Of a stretch of 30,631 nucleotides of DNA, positions 1 to 9,292 are shown piece after piece. The position numbers and the translations under genes were made by a program. The DNA is taken from positions 231,576 through 262,206 of the forward strand of contig BFEA01000401.1 in the NCBI GenBank assembly GCA_003427395.1. Direction: 5' to 3'. The first letter of the stretch is position 1; every line of letters begins with the position of its first letter. The notes under the pieces are model-generated. The model did no database searches, was not told the DNA's origin, and was given only the letters and a program-made list of their open reading frames with translations. This stretch comes from Chara braunii. Lineage: Eukaryota > Streptophyta > Charophyceae > Charales > Characeae.

Positions 1-2
1 CA

Positions 3-1031
3 GGCGATGTCGCGGGGGAGGGGGATGACGACGACCCATTGGTGAACACGTTGCGCCAGCGGAATACGCGGGAAGGAATGGAGGCGGCGACGAAGCTGTG
101 GGCGGATGACCTCCGCTTCTGGAACGAGAGGGAGGGATTTGCCATCGTCAAGTTGATCGCGGAGGCGCGCGGTTATCTTGTGGCTGTGGCGCGGGGAGAG
201 CAGCCTCCGCCCATTCATCGCAGCATCGTCTTGCCTCACAACAGCATCCTGCAGCACAAGATCGCGGACGAGTCGGAGTTAAACGCTACGAAGGAGAGGG
301 CGCTGAAGGTTCAGGGGATCCCTTTGCGGGTGATACACGGGTGGGTGTTCAAGTCTCAGAACAGGCAAAGGGGGTACCACGCGGCGTACCAGTACGCACT
401 CAACCACGCGGCCACCGACATCGCTCGCGCGATGTGGATGGGGGAGGACTGGCGTTATTGTGTGAGTCCGATGGTCGTCCACCACACGCTCGACATGGAT
501 ATGAAGTTGCCTTTGTGGTTCGTGGGCGCCGACGTCGAAGACAGGCACGAGGACGACGGCTTGGCGGCTTATCAGGAGGCAAGCATCCACCGACTGGTGG
601 GGGCTTTCACGAGCGCCGTGATCATTGCGGAGGCGACGGACGGCGGCCGTGTATCGCACGAAAGGTTGAAGACCATGGCCGACGCGATGTGGATGATGCT
701 CGCGGCGACCATGTGGCTCATGCGGATGGTGGGTGACGATCATCACGCGCATTACGACGCCTGGGTCTTCGTCCAACTCACGGCGAAGCCGACGCTCATC
801 GCATTCATGCATCGTTGCTTCGACGCACGTCGGCACATCGTGCAAGCTGCGACCGTAATCACCGACAAGTTGGCGAGTCCCCCCATCACTTTGATCGACC
901 CTCCAATGTATGTTCCCGACTGGGCGTCCATCGGTGTGAAGTTCTCACACGACGCCACGCTGTCTTCCACGATGGAGGCGAAGAAGGGAGAGCAGGTTAA
1001 CCGAGCACCCATTTTCCAGGCCCATTTATAA
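3..1031 (+). CDS. PIF/Harbinger-associated companion protein, 5'-partial (hypothetical)
   Basis: The frame is open from the left edge. It reads G-D-V-A-G-E-G-D-D-D-D-P-L before the TTG at 39, so 39 is not a real start and the gene begins upstream of the window. About 343 residues are visible. They are rich in W, H and M, with recognisable stretches such as TLRQRNTREG near the start, WVFKSQNRQRGYHAAYQYA in the middle and LIDPPMYVPDWAS near the end. I see no catalytic motif. A PIF/Harbinger-like transposase tail lies on the same strand 190 bp downstream, which fits the known pairing of a DNA-binding ORF1 protein with a DDE transposase in this superfamily. From memory, close relatives are numerous in Chara braunii. 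The last ~14 codons and the TAA lie inside the left arm of the 988-1204 inverted repeat, so the natural C-terminus may have been replaced. The reading frame is undamaged and the role is inferred. Confidence 0.6.
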   Translation, partial: GDVAGEGDDDDPLVNTLRQRNTREGMEAATKLWADDLRFWNEREGFAIVKLIAEARGYLVAVARGEQPPPIHRSIVLPHNSILQHKIADESELNATKERALKVQGIPLRVIHGWVFKSQNRQRGYHAAYQYALNHAATDIARAMWMGEDWRYCVSPMVVHHTLDMDMKLPLWFVGADVEDRHEDDGLAAYQEASIHRLVGAFTSAVIIAEATDGGRVSHERLKTMADAMWMMLAATMWLMRMVGDDHHAHYDAWVFVQLTAKPTLIAFMHRCFDARRHIVQAATVITDKLASPPITLIDPPMYVPDWASIGVKFSHDATLSSTMEAKKGEQVNRAPIFQAHL

Positions 1032-1204
1032 GAAAACCAAACAGTCATTTTAACAACACTTCACACCAATCTATAGAGTGCACTTCTTACGACCCCATCA
1101 CAAAAAAAGTGCACTCTATAGATTGGTGTGAAGTGTTGTTAAAATGACTGTCTGGTATTCTTATAAATGGGCCTAAAAAATGGGTGCTCGGTTAACCTGC
1201 TCTC
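988..1204. repeat. Foldback element: 98-bp inverted arms, 21-bp loop
   Basis: Left arm 988-1085 and right arm 1107-1204 are reverse complements with 4 mismatches in 98 bp; the loop is 1086-1106. The outer ends contain AGGTTAACCGAGCACCC and its complement. The arms start inside the last codons of the upstream ORF and end just before the transposase fragment. I found no convincing target-site duplication. It could be a foldback MITE or an inverted duplication. A transcript across it would form a long, nearly perfect hairpin. Confidence 0.85.
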
Positions 1205-1215
1205 TCGGTGTGCGA

Positions 1216-1639
1216 ACGAACGGCTATCTACCGGGCGACAACGGTTACCACCCCTCGGAATGGGTAGTCGTCCCCTGGCGGTGTATCACAACACCCGTCG
1301 GAGATTCGGTTTGACAACAAGCAGAGGACGGCGAGGGGAGTAGTCGAGAGGGCTTTCGGCAGATTGAAGGGGATGTGGAGGTTGTTCCTTCGCTCCCACA
1401 AGACGAACATGGAGACATTGCCGCAGCAACTCGTCACCATCTGCATTCTGCACAACATACTCATCGACACGGGCATCCCGTTCGACGACAATCTGTTGTG
1501 GGAGGTCGGGCCGGACAGTGTTCGTCGCAGGGTGGACCTTGGGATGCACCGCCCGTTGAGGCAGATGTGTATGGAGTCATCGATGGGGGATGCACTGATC
1601 CTGCGGGATGCACTGGCGGAGCGAATGGGTACGCAGTGA
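1216..1639 (+). pseudogene. PIF/Harbinger-like (DDE_Tnp_4 type) transposase, C-terminal fragment with frameshift
   Basis: Frame 1 (1222-1278) reads GYLPGDNGYHPSEWVVVPW. From about 1280 the homologous reading continues in frame 2 as SEIRFDNKQRTARGVVERAF, then GRLKGMWRLFLRS, and later ICILHNILID, ending at the TGA at 1637-1639. One extra base near 1279 accounts for the switch. In this transposase family the G-D-x-G-Y segment, the glutamate in VERAFGRLKG (third DDE acidic residue) and the C-I-L-H-N motif come in this order near the C-terminus, so about the last 140 residues are present. The N-terminal two thirds, with the first two catalytic aspartates, are missing; the foldback at 988-1204 stands where they would be expected. 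The fragment is probably inactive, though the frameshift could also be a sequencing error. Confidence 0.75.
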
Positions 1640-1667
1640 AGACGAGCAGTCGTCGGGAGCGGGCGGC

Positions 1668-1671
<4 letters not shown>

Positions 1672-1720
<49 letters not shown>

Positions 1721-1721
1721 N

Positions 1722-1819
<98 letters not shown>
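1672..1819. repeat. (GA)n microsatellite with an unresolved base
   Basis: About 148 bp of GA dinucleotides with a few AAAG interruptions and one N at 1721. ORFs reading ERERER or SLSLSL through it are artefacts of the repeat. Its true length is probably not resolved. Confidence 0.95.
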
Positions 1820-2869
1820 TGTTAATGGGTCGGTGGGCGTTGGTGTGCATGCGGTGGCTTGTCTGGCGCACTTTAGTTTCTTGTACTTTCGCATTGCGCC
1901 GCACTTAGGAGGTTTTCGCCGAGTGGGGTTTATGGCAATGGCACAGTCCATCTCGTCGGCGGCGGGGGTTTCGTGATGCGCGTGTGGTTGTAGGTCTTTG
2001 CGACGATTTGCAGTGTGGTGCCACCGTCAGTGACGGGTGTGAGTGACGGAGGCCATTCCGGGTGTGTGTGTTTTTTTTTTTTTTAGGCTGGTCGGGATCG
2101 AAGTTGCCTTCGAGGCATGTTACATCGTAACTGTGACGTGTTGTGCTTTTGCCGGGAGTGACAGCATGAAGATAACATATCTTGTAATCTTTTTTTCGAT
2201 GTCGTGGAGGTTGTTCCCCGTGTTCGTGACGAATGACAAGTATTTTGTTAAAGAGAGAGACGCTGTGTGTGTGTCATTTTTATTGCCTTCATCTGTGCTC
2301 GCATTTGGAATGGGTTGTGTGAAAATTCATCAATCTGTGATAAAGCATTTGTTGAATCATACATCCGTCACCACTTTCCATGTCGTTGCAGCCCTGACAA
2401 TCGTGAATGCAAATGAAAAGGGAACGCAAAGGAGTCGACATGAAGCTGTAGACATCATCAATAACGAGAGACACAAGAAACGACAACATCGTCCAGACAT
2501 CATGAAAAGCAACGAACACAAGAAGCGACAACCTCCTGAAGTAGGGTCGTCATCAATACCAATGACAGGTGTCACATGTTGGTTGTTACAGACGCAAACA
2601 TCGATTTCTTAAAACCCAAAACAGATAACAGAAAGAAAAAAAAAAGTAAACCATGACAAAAACATACGATAATTACACACCCCCACGGTGACCTGTCCGC
2701 CACGGTTGGTCTGCCGTCGAAAAACAAGCCATGGCAGAGCAGCATCACGCAAGGAAAAACTACATAGACGACTAAAAGGCGTCATCGACCCCCCCCCCTT
2801 CCCTGTTCGTCGCCTTTCCCGTCGTCTTCGTCTTCCAGGGGGCCTGTGCCCAGCCAATCCGCCTTCTTC
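1820..2869. other. Stretch with no recognisable gene
   Basis: Mixed sequence with a poly-T at about 2070-2084 and a C9 run at about 2790-2799. Two short similar blocks (around 2470-2490 and 2518-2532) contain ACAAGAARCGACAAC. The 189-codon ORF at 2043-2612 has no motif I recognise and starts next to poly-T, so I do not call it a gene. Confidence 0.5.
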
Positions 2870-3063
2870 CACAAGAGGTTAACGGGGGATCTGGTTTTCA
2901 GGCCTGAAATTTCTGAAATTAGGGTTTTGGGCTCAAATTTCATGTTTTTTTGGAATTTCAAGTTTTTGCTATATATGCATTTTGATAGGGTTGCCGTATA
3001 TGAAATTTGGGGTTATTTGGAGTTTTAGAATTTGCGCTGTTAATCCCCCGTTAACCTCTTGTG
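2870..3063. mobile_element. 194-bp MITE with 21-bp perfect TIRs
   Basis: Positions 2870-2890 and 3043-3063 are perfect reverse complements over 21 bp, beginning CACAAGAGGTTAACGGGGG. The interior is AT-rich, non-coding and contains a second inverted pair (AAATTTCAT near 2936, ATGAAATTT near 2999). The motif AGGTTAAC near the ends is shared with the foldback at 988-1204. Flanks show no obvious direct duplication, so the superfamily is uncertain. A TTA/TAA target for PIF/Harbinger is possible because TTAA sits inside each end. Confidence 0.75.
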
Positions 3064-3678
3064 CCGCGTCCGCGTGTCGAAATATGCAACTGGCCGCGGG
3101 AGCACCCGAGGAATCGTCCTCGGGGAACATTTCCGAGGATGAGTGGAACGAAGGCGGGAATTTCCTCGGGCGACTCCAAGGATTCGTCCTCGGGCCCCGA
3201 GGATGCCCCGAGGAGTGTGGAACGAGCCCCTATGTATGGTCTTACTTAAACCTGGCCAAGTACATAATAACTTGGAAAAAGGTCCGAAAAACAGCAAATT
3301 ATGATCCTAGTAGAAGCTGCTGAGAGAGGTTTAGCCCCTCCTGGTTGGCGCTAGAGCAATCAGGATAGGCTGGATGGGTCTTCCCTGGTGACAATTGCGG
3401 GGACAGAGCAGGCCCAAAAATGTTTTTGTTTTCGTTAATATCACAAGACTTTTAGTTACGAAATTAGGGAATGCGCCCCAAGCTCAAGCTCGTGCCAGGA
3501 AAGAATGAGCAGTGATTGAAGTAGTGCGATGCTTGTGGAGGACGTCCCTACTTGGATGCTATGCCGAACAAGAAGGATAGGGAGGCGCTCAACATGCAGC
3601 AATGATGGAGTCTTGGTTTGTGGGAAGCAGGTGTTCCTGTCGACTCAAAAAGCAGCAATAATAGCTGCACGTCACGTG
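3064..3678. other. Intergenic stretch with GC palindromes, otherwise unrecognised
   Basis: It contains two tight palindromes around CCGAGGA/TCCTCGG. One is at 3105-3124 (8-bp perfect arms, 4-nt loop) and one at 3187-3203 (7-bp arms, 3-nt loop), with further CGAGGA copies between and after them. The remainder (3240-3678) has no coding signal or repeat that I recognise. Confidence 0.5.
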
Positions 3679-3950
3679 CTAGGCTACCAGAGTGGCCCGG
3701 GGTNACTTGCCCGGCCGGGCCAAAAAGATTAAAAAAAAAAAAATTAAAAAAAAAAAATTAAAAGTTATTTTTTATTTTAAATTTGGAGAAGAATTTCGAT
3801 GTAACCCTGAGGCAAAAGTTGTTCAGTTTAGTTTTCTGCATAACATAGTTTGTTTTTGGATTTTTTGGATTTTTTTTTTTCCCTAGGACCTTCCTTGGTC
3901 CTTGCGCGGGCTGGCCACCCGGGACCCGGGCGGCCCGGCTGGTAGCCTAG
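3679..3950. mobile_element. hAT-like MITE, copy A (272 bp)
   Basis: It begins CTAGGCTACCAG and ends with the perfect complement CTGGTAGCCTAG. The 8 bp outside each end, GTCACGTG and TGCACGTG, match at 6 of 8, consistent with an eroded 8-bp target-site duplication. GC-rich subterminal blocks flank an AT-rich core containing a GTAACCCTGAGGCAAAAG stretch. The N at 3704 aligns with C in copy D. Non-coding. Copies A and D form one subfamily, sharing an almost identical right end with GGGACCCGGGCGGCCCGG. Confidence 0.85.
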
Positions 3951-4184
3951 TGCACGTGTCATTTCTGAACATATAGGGCGAGATCAGAAGCAACTTCTCA
4001 AGTTAGCTTGGCCCAAAATAACATCAGCTGCAAGATCCTAAGAAAGGAGAAGGTGGGAAAGACCTTGACACAGCTGAGGCCACATCCACCAAAAACCTCG
4101 CTGCAAGGGGCAGGAAACCCATAATTGCAGGTGGTCTTCTGTAGCAAGAGCACAGATGAAGAATAAAGGAAAACACCTAGTGGC

Positions 4185-4345
4185 CACTGGGCCTGGCTCA
4201 GTCCATAAGGCACACAAAAATTGCATTCAGGAGGCCGTGGGTTCAATGTCCTATTCTCCGTCGCCTCATGTACATGCCTCAGCATGCTTGGTGCCCTACA
4301 ATACAGCGATAACCCACTACCGGACCAGGCCCTCATCACGCTGAT
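4185..4345 (+). mobile_element. tRNA-derived SINE-like sequence
   Basis: TGGCTCAGTCC near 4194 matches a Pol III A box, and GGTTCAATGTCC near 4240 resembles a B box with an extra base. The spacing is like that of tRNA-derived SINE heads. The CCA end and cloverleaf of a real tRNA are not evident, so I do not call a tRNA gene. The 29 bp at 4293-4321 recur inverted at 4583-4611 with one mismatch, indicating a repeat. The 3' boundary is uncertain. Confidence 0.5.
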
Positions 4346-4582
4346 CTGCGACTGAGTGGTGTTGCAAGCAGGGTAACACTGGCACTGCTAGTGCCGAGTA
4401 CTGCGGCCAGTCGCCGCACCTCCACTTTCCTCCCCACCCAGCCTGTATTGTCTAATAGCCAACAATGCTGCATCAAACAAGTTTAGCCATGTCTTGCAAC
4501 CGCACGGTTATTACAGCTGTATTTGGCCCAACTGTCAGTCCAGATACAGAGACAAAGACTGGGCAGTAGTGTTGACCTAGGG

Positions 4583-4611
4583 GGTAGTGGGTTATCTCTG
4601 TATTGTAGGGC
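4583..4611 (-). repeat. Inverted 29-bp match to the SINE-like tail
   Basis: The reverse complement of this stretch matches 4293-4321 at 28 of 29 positions (GCCCTACAATACAG, then CACTACC). Similarity stops on both sides, so this is either a fragment of the same repeat or a chance-preserved block. With the first copy it forms an inverted pair about 260 bp apart. Confidence 0.6.
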
Positions 4612-5655
4612 ATGCTTGCAGGCTCGCTAGAGAAGCACGCTAGAGAACCTACCAGATGGGTTGGGCAGAGGTACGGGTTGGTGGGTGTTTCCCACTGGAT
4701 GATGGAACTCCAGCGTGCCACAGGCTCATGCAACAGGCTTGAGAGGCTGGGGGCACACTCTGCAGTGGGAGGCTCTGCCCATGCTTGCCAGTTGTCCATG
4801 CTGTCTAGGCAACAATTGCCATGTGGTGGGAGGATCTTGTCCATTGAAAAAGGCTGGGTAGCACCTGGAGGTGGAGGCTTGGGACTGGGGGCTGGGGACT
4901 GGGGACAGGAAAAAGTATTTCGAGCCAGTGCATTTCTTTCTTTGTTTTGTCTCCTACCACAGACTTGAGGAAAAAAGGGTATTTATGGGAGGCTGTGTTT
5001 TTTGCAGGCAAGCAAAGGCAAGCCCAGGGGAGTTGAATTTGAAAGGGTGGGAAGGATATCCCCAAGAGATAAGGGGCCAGGGACCAAAAGGCCAATTGGC
5101 AAAGGCTCTAAGTACCTTCCTGTCACCAGAATATGACCCAGGCCGGCAAGCTGCCTGCTATTTTCCAATGACCCCTTCAGACTGGGATTGTGTGCTATCT
5201 TTGTCAAATATATGACTCGGCCAAGGAAGCGGGCCTAAGGGTCTCGTTTCACTATCCTACAAAATGCTTATTTTTGTTGGATAACATTGTTTTGCAGTAA
5301 CCCGTGTTCTGCAGCAAGTCTGGGCCTCGAACAGAGCCCAGACAACACAGGCCGAACTCGGCCTGTGCCAGGCAGTGTGACCACGCACTGCCCTGGAAAG
5401 TCAAAAGTCTAAGTCAACTGTCAAAGGTACCACGCCCAGGCCCTTGGTTGGATACACTCACTTGTTGTGCGCAGGTACCCAGACAGCATCAAGGCCACAG
5501 GGAGTTCGGTTTCAGGCCTATCTGGGCCGTCATTTGCCTTGAGATCTCGACGACCGAGGGAAGCAGCAACCGGGGTCCAGACCCTGCATCAATGCTACAT
5601 AAGCGTGGACCTCCTGGCTTGGAGAACATTCTGCCTTGCGTCAATGCTGACTCCA
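4612..5655. other. Stretch with no recognisable gene
   Basis: Mixed-composition DNA containing a (GGGGACT)-like run near 4875-4905 and small hairpins near 5315-5375 (CTGGGCCTCG with GAGCCCAG; AGGCCGAACTCGGCCT). ORFs of 70-120 codons on both strands overlap one another and carry no motif I recognise. It may hold the left part of the LTR of the retrotransposon that follows. Confidence 0.4.
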
Positions 5656-5659
5656 CGTG

Positions 5660-6261
5660 TTGACTACGACGCTAGCGCGACGCTGCGACGCTAGCTGGAC
5701 ACTGGCGCTACGCTGGCACTTGGGCGACCACGGCGACGCGCTGCTGGCTCGGCATGGTGGCTGGCAGGCAATTGTCTTCTGGGCATGCTGACGTGGCAGC
5801 TGCCATGCGCCACCGCTGACGTGGTCGCTGCCACGTATACTGTTGCTGACGTGGTGAGGCTACGTGATTGGTATTGCTGTTCTGATTCATCGTCACTCGG
5901 GAGGAGATCATGACTGTGGGGCGATCGTAGATACGTACCTGCTTATTCCGATGTCGACATTGCTCCAGCTGCTGATGAGGACTGATTGACGTGCCACATG
6001 GCACATTGAGATGGAACTTCAGATTTGTGTTCGGACTATTGAGTATTGAGGTGGCGATCGAGGAGGGAGCCCGAAGCAGGAGTGGGCATTGTCTTCTTCT
6101 CCATTCTAAGTCTCTTCTCCCTCCTCTCTCTTTCGTCTGTGTATGTTTTCCCCATCTCATTCTATCTGGACATGATTATGATTATTGACAATCATCAGCA
6201 GGATGATATCTATTTGGGCTTGCATTGTTGACAAGTGTCTTCACGATCTGGGTTCATTGCA
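5660..6261 (+). mobile_element. Putative 5' LTR of a retrotransposon (left boundary uncertain)
   Basis: The right boundary is inferred from the primer binding site that follows: the sequence ends CATTGCA at 6261, two or three bases before the PBS, and LTRs end in CA. The left boundary is a guess; TGTTGACTACG at about 5660 is one TG-initiated candidate. It carries three TGACGTGG motifs (5789, 5817, 5847) and pyrimidine-rich tracts at about 6085-6160. No matching 3' LTR is visible in the window, so the LTR cannot be confirmed by pairing. Confidence 0.35.
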
Positions 6262-6592
6262 ATTTGGTATCGGAGTTGTACTTCCGATGATGTGACTGAC
6301 GATGACGACCTGTACAGAACGATGACGAAGAAGTGGTGACGCCTACAACCGAGGAGCCGACGTGGATAAGACTGGAATTGTGCACGTCAGGTGCTGACGT
6401 GGCATTGGTATCCCGACAGGGGAAAATCCTGCAAGGATAGCGCTGCCATCCAGATCCCGATCGATCGTATCTGCGATCGAGATGCAGTGCTGACGTGGCA
6501 TTGCAGGCTGACGTGGCATTATACGACACGCTGGTATCGCTCCTGATGTGTATCCCACTGATGATGCGGACTGGACTATCATGCTGACGTGG
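5789..6592 (+). repeat. Cluster of seven exact TGACGTGG motifs
   Basis: Exact copies start at 5789, 5817, 5847, 6395, 6491, 6509 and 6585, most within GCTGACGTGGCA. Variants occur near 5988 and 6722. TGACGTGG is a known ACGT-core (hybrid C/G box) target of plant bZIP factors. All copies are in the same orientation and lie on both sides of the PBS, so they may be regulatory or the residue of a degenerate tandem repeat. Confidence 0.8.
6265..6276 (+). promoter_or_regulatory. Primer binding site, initiator Met-tRNA type
   Basis: TGGTATCGGAGT matches the usual plant LTR-retrotransposon site TGGTATCAGAGC at 10 of 12 positions. It lies about 1.1 kb before the gag reading frame on the same strand, where a PBS would be expected, and directly after a CA-ended segment. 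The two changes are transitions. Confidence 0.6.
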
Positions 6593-7148
6593 CAGACCTA
6601 GGGCGCTGCTGTGTTGGCACACCAGGGGATACACGTGGCAGGCAGGAACGTGGCTTACTCGTCGATGACATCGACGCACATTGCTGGCGTGCACCCCATT
6701 GATGACCTTGGACTGGACATGCTGACATGGCATACTCTTTGAGTTGCAGAGTTGGCATGCCAGGGGTGACACGTGGTAGGCACGGATATGCCTAAGTAAG
6801 AGTTGCATTCTGATGACTGAAGTAACACGGCTAAAAGACTAACATGGTTGTGGTGCCCGACGTCAGATTGGGTGCTGATCACACAGGACCAAAGAAGAAG
6901 CAGCAGCAAGGAAGAACGCTAACTATTGTTGTGATTTTGTTCGCAGACTTACCTGTTGTCTTGTGCTGCGTTGTGTGTCTGTGTACTTGTGTGTGTTGAT
7001 GATCATGTTGGCCTGAGTCGCGGTACCTGATGGCCTAGGTTGCAGGGTTCCCATTGCACTTTGGGTCTCGCGTGGCCTAAGTCACACCCACTATGGTGTT
7101 ACCACGGCAGAATTTCTGGTAGGGGGGGCACGCATATGCGCGGCCCCC

Positions 7149-7192
<44 letters not shown>

Positions 7193-7373
7193 GTAATCAC
7201 ATTGAAAATAGAACAGCAATCAGAATTAGTAAAAATTTATGTTCCTTGTTATTAAATTTTTCTGTTCAGATAGTGTGAATTTGGTTCAGGTGACCGTTAA
7301 ATTATTGTCTCTTTTATTTATTTTGCGGTAGACCAACCTGGGCGACAAATTTTCTTGTTTTTGTCCTCCGAAA
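6277..7373 (+). other. Retrotransposon leader with degenerate ~90-bp direct repeat and poly-A insertion
   Basis: No gene is seen between the PBS and gag. Segments at about 6561-6652 and 6701-6790 are diverged direct repeats sharing GGACTGGAC, ATGCTGAC, TTGGCA, CCAGGGG and ACACGTGG in order. A GC hairpin centred on GCATATGC at 7122-7148 is followed by a 38-base poly-A (7154-7191), which resembles the left end of an inserted short element. Confidence 0.5.
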
Positions 7374-8906
7374 ATGTCTCATTTCTTGACATGTTTGCAA
7401 AAGTCTATTCTGACGAGGTTTGTGACCACATTCTTGTTTCCTATTCCGATCACGCTCTCCGTGGGCGATGGACCATCTGAGCCTAAGACTCGGACGCAAG
7501 CTGAGAATAAGAAACAAGAATTGTTGGTTTTGTGGAACCAGCTGTTGACCGAAATACATCTATCCGGACTGGATGTTGAACAACACATCCGTGATAGATT
7601 TGATTTGAAGACGGTTGAAGATTGTCTGAAGAAATTTATCACAGTTGTGGAGGTTGTGGCAGCCGGGACCGAAGTCTCCAAACTGGTTGCCCAGTGTCAA
7701 CAGGCGCTGGACCAGTTTGCCTTGAAACAGCTTGAAGAACTAATGGAATAAACTCGTAAAGGCGAGACTAAGCCAGAAGTAAACGAGGCTACGATCGATG
7801 CAAACATTCAGCAGTTGAAAGAAACACTGGCCGCAGAAGAAAGAAAGAAAGAAGAGTTTTCCATAAGAAGAGAACAAGAACAAAGAAGAGGACAGAAAGT
7901 TTAAAAAATTAGACAGGTGATTGGAACAGAAACTGGAGAGAAGGCAGACATGTCTCAAACGTTGTCTCATGTTATGACTTACCTTACCTTTCTGGAGGAG
8001 AAAATCGACAGGCAACAAACTCAGTTAGATGAGATTGTTGTAGGACTACGAACCATTGCAAACATTGTGAAAGGAAAGAACCAGATAGAGGGTAAGGAAG
8101 AAGATAGACAAGAAGAAAAAGAAGATAAGAAAGAAGTAAAGAAGTTGATGGGAGATGCCATGAAGTCTTCTGGTTCAACAATTAAGACAACTACCAATGG
8201 GAATGAACCACCAAGTCCACCATCCTCTCCGTCTAACTCCTCTCATTCATCTCCTTCTCCCAAGTCTCCTTCTTCAACAACTCCGAGTAAGACAAGTGCA
8301 GAACCGGAGATGCCAAAGAAGAAAGAGAAAGTGAAAATGAACTTGCCTTTCACGTTTAATAATAAGAAAGATGAGAGTCTATTGCTTTGGATTGCTGAAA
8401 TCCAAACGTATGTCAGCACTGCTCCAGTCGAACCGGAGTCCCAAGTTGCATTCACCACCTCTTGTATGGGAGGTGAGGTCAAACAATGGGTGTTGGCTGA
8501 GGCCAACGCCGCGGGGTTTGAAGACATTGGCGAGTGGGCAAGGACGTTGACCTTGAAACAGTTCATGGCCAAGATCAAAGACCGTTTTCTCAACAAGACA
8601 ACGACCGACAAGGCATTTGACCAGTTAACAACGATTGGTCAAGAACATTGGACGTCGATCGAGGCTTTGTCTCGCGAAGTTGATCGTTTGCTGCAGGTTC
8701 CAGGATTGAACCTGCAAGATAGCCAAGTGTTGTATATCTACTCCCGCTCGTTGCCTGAGCCCATCCAGGGACACATGGTGGCCGAAGCAAAGTCAGGTAA
8801 ATATAACTATAGGCAATTTCATGACCTTGCTCTACAAAAGGAGCAAATGACTTGTCAAGTAAAAAATTTATATGCGGTCGTAGTTAAGTCTGCAGGAGGA
8901 GGTTGA
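7374..8906 (+). pseudogene. LTR-retrotransposon gag, interrupted by two TAA stops
   Basis: One frame carries a gag-like protein from about 7374 to the TGA at 8904-8906, broken by TAA at 7749-7751 and 7902-7904 with the same frame continuing each time. The N-terminal part is helical and charged (KTVEDCLKKFITVVEVV), then comes a K/E-rich coiled-coil-like region, a Ser/Pro-rich linker (about 8200-8290) and a core with LPFTFNNKKDESLLLWI, GGEVKQWVLAEA, LKQFMAKIKDRF and Y-S-R-S-L-P-E-P-I. This order fits the Retrotrans_gag capsid domain of Ty3/gypsy elements. An ATG at 7950 starts MSQTLSHVMT; the ORF start at 7917 is GTG and unlikely to be used. There is no zinc knuckle before the break. The two stops show the copy is dead or depends on readthrough; I favour dead. 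Confidence 0.75.
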
Positions 8907-9115
8907 GGAGAAGGACGTACGATGGGAAAAGAATTCTCTGGCGACAAAAGCGTCAGGACCACACCCTTGTTGTCTTCGATGATGACACAGTGGAAAAGTG
9001 GCCGGTAGAAGATAAGAATGAGAAGGATAACAACAGTGACTCTGGGAAGGGGGAAGTCATTGCTGTTGTGGCCTCCAGGGGAGAGTCACCCATAAGTTTG
9101 ATAAGGACGAAACCT
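8903..9115 (+). pseudogene. gag continuation in the next frame (frameshifted, 3'-truncated)
   Basis: Directly at the TGA that ends the gag frame, another frame opens with RRRTYDGKRILWRQ, then DHTLVVFDDDTVEKWPVED and an acidic tail. Its composition and position make it the natural continuation of the same polyprotein, so a one-base indel near 8903 probably created the stop. After about 9115 the reading changes character (SPISLIRTKPPIF) and ends at 9169. No zinc knuckle, protease or reverse transcriptase follows, and a minus-strand LINE relic begins by 9293, so the retrotransposon is truncated here. Confidence 0.5.
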
Positions 9116-9292
9116 CCCATCTTTCTGGAGAAATTTTATCTAGAAGAGGTAATTTTCTCCATGTTTTGAGAAGATCGGGCCAAAAGGAATTGTTTCTCAT
9201 ATCTATTATTGTTGTTTGTTGTTTCAAGATTGAAACATAGTTAAAAACTTGCGTTCTTCTTCTAAGAATAGACTAGTTGCGATTTTTTATCC

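Noticed and set aside
279-845. 188-codon minus-strand ORF opposite the first gene
   Set aside because: It is the shadow of the GC-rich plus-strand frame, which alone has a coherent family-like protein.
1375-1976. ORFs rich in ER or SL dipeptides across (GA)n tracts, also at 18655-19371 and 29159-29405
   Set aside because: They are translations of dinucleotide repeats, are open in several frames and both strands, and contain no domain.
2043-2612. 189-codon ORF as a host gene
   Set aside because: It begins at a poly-T tract, overlaps several antisense ORFs of similar length and shows no domain or codon signature I can support.
4193-4262. Candidate tRNA gene
   Set aside because: A- and B-box-like motifs are present, but no acceptor stem or full cloverleaf can be paired and the B box has an insertion; a SINE head fits better.
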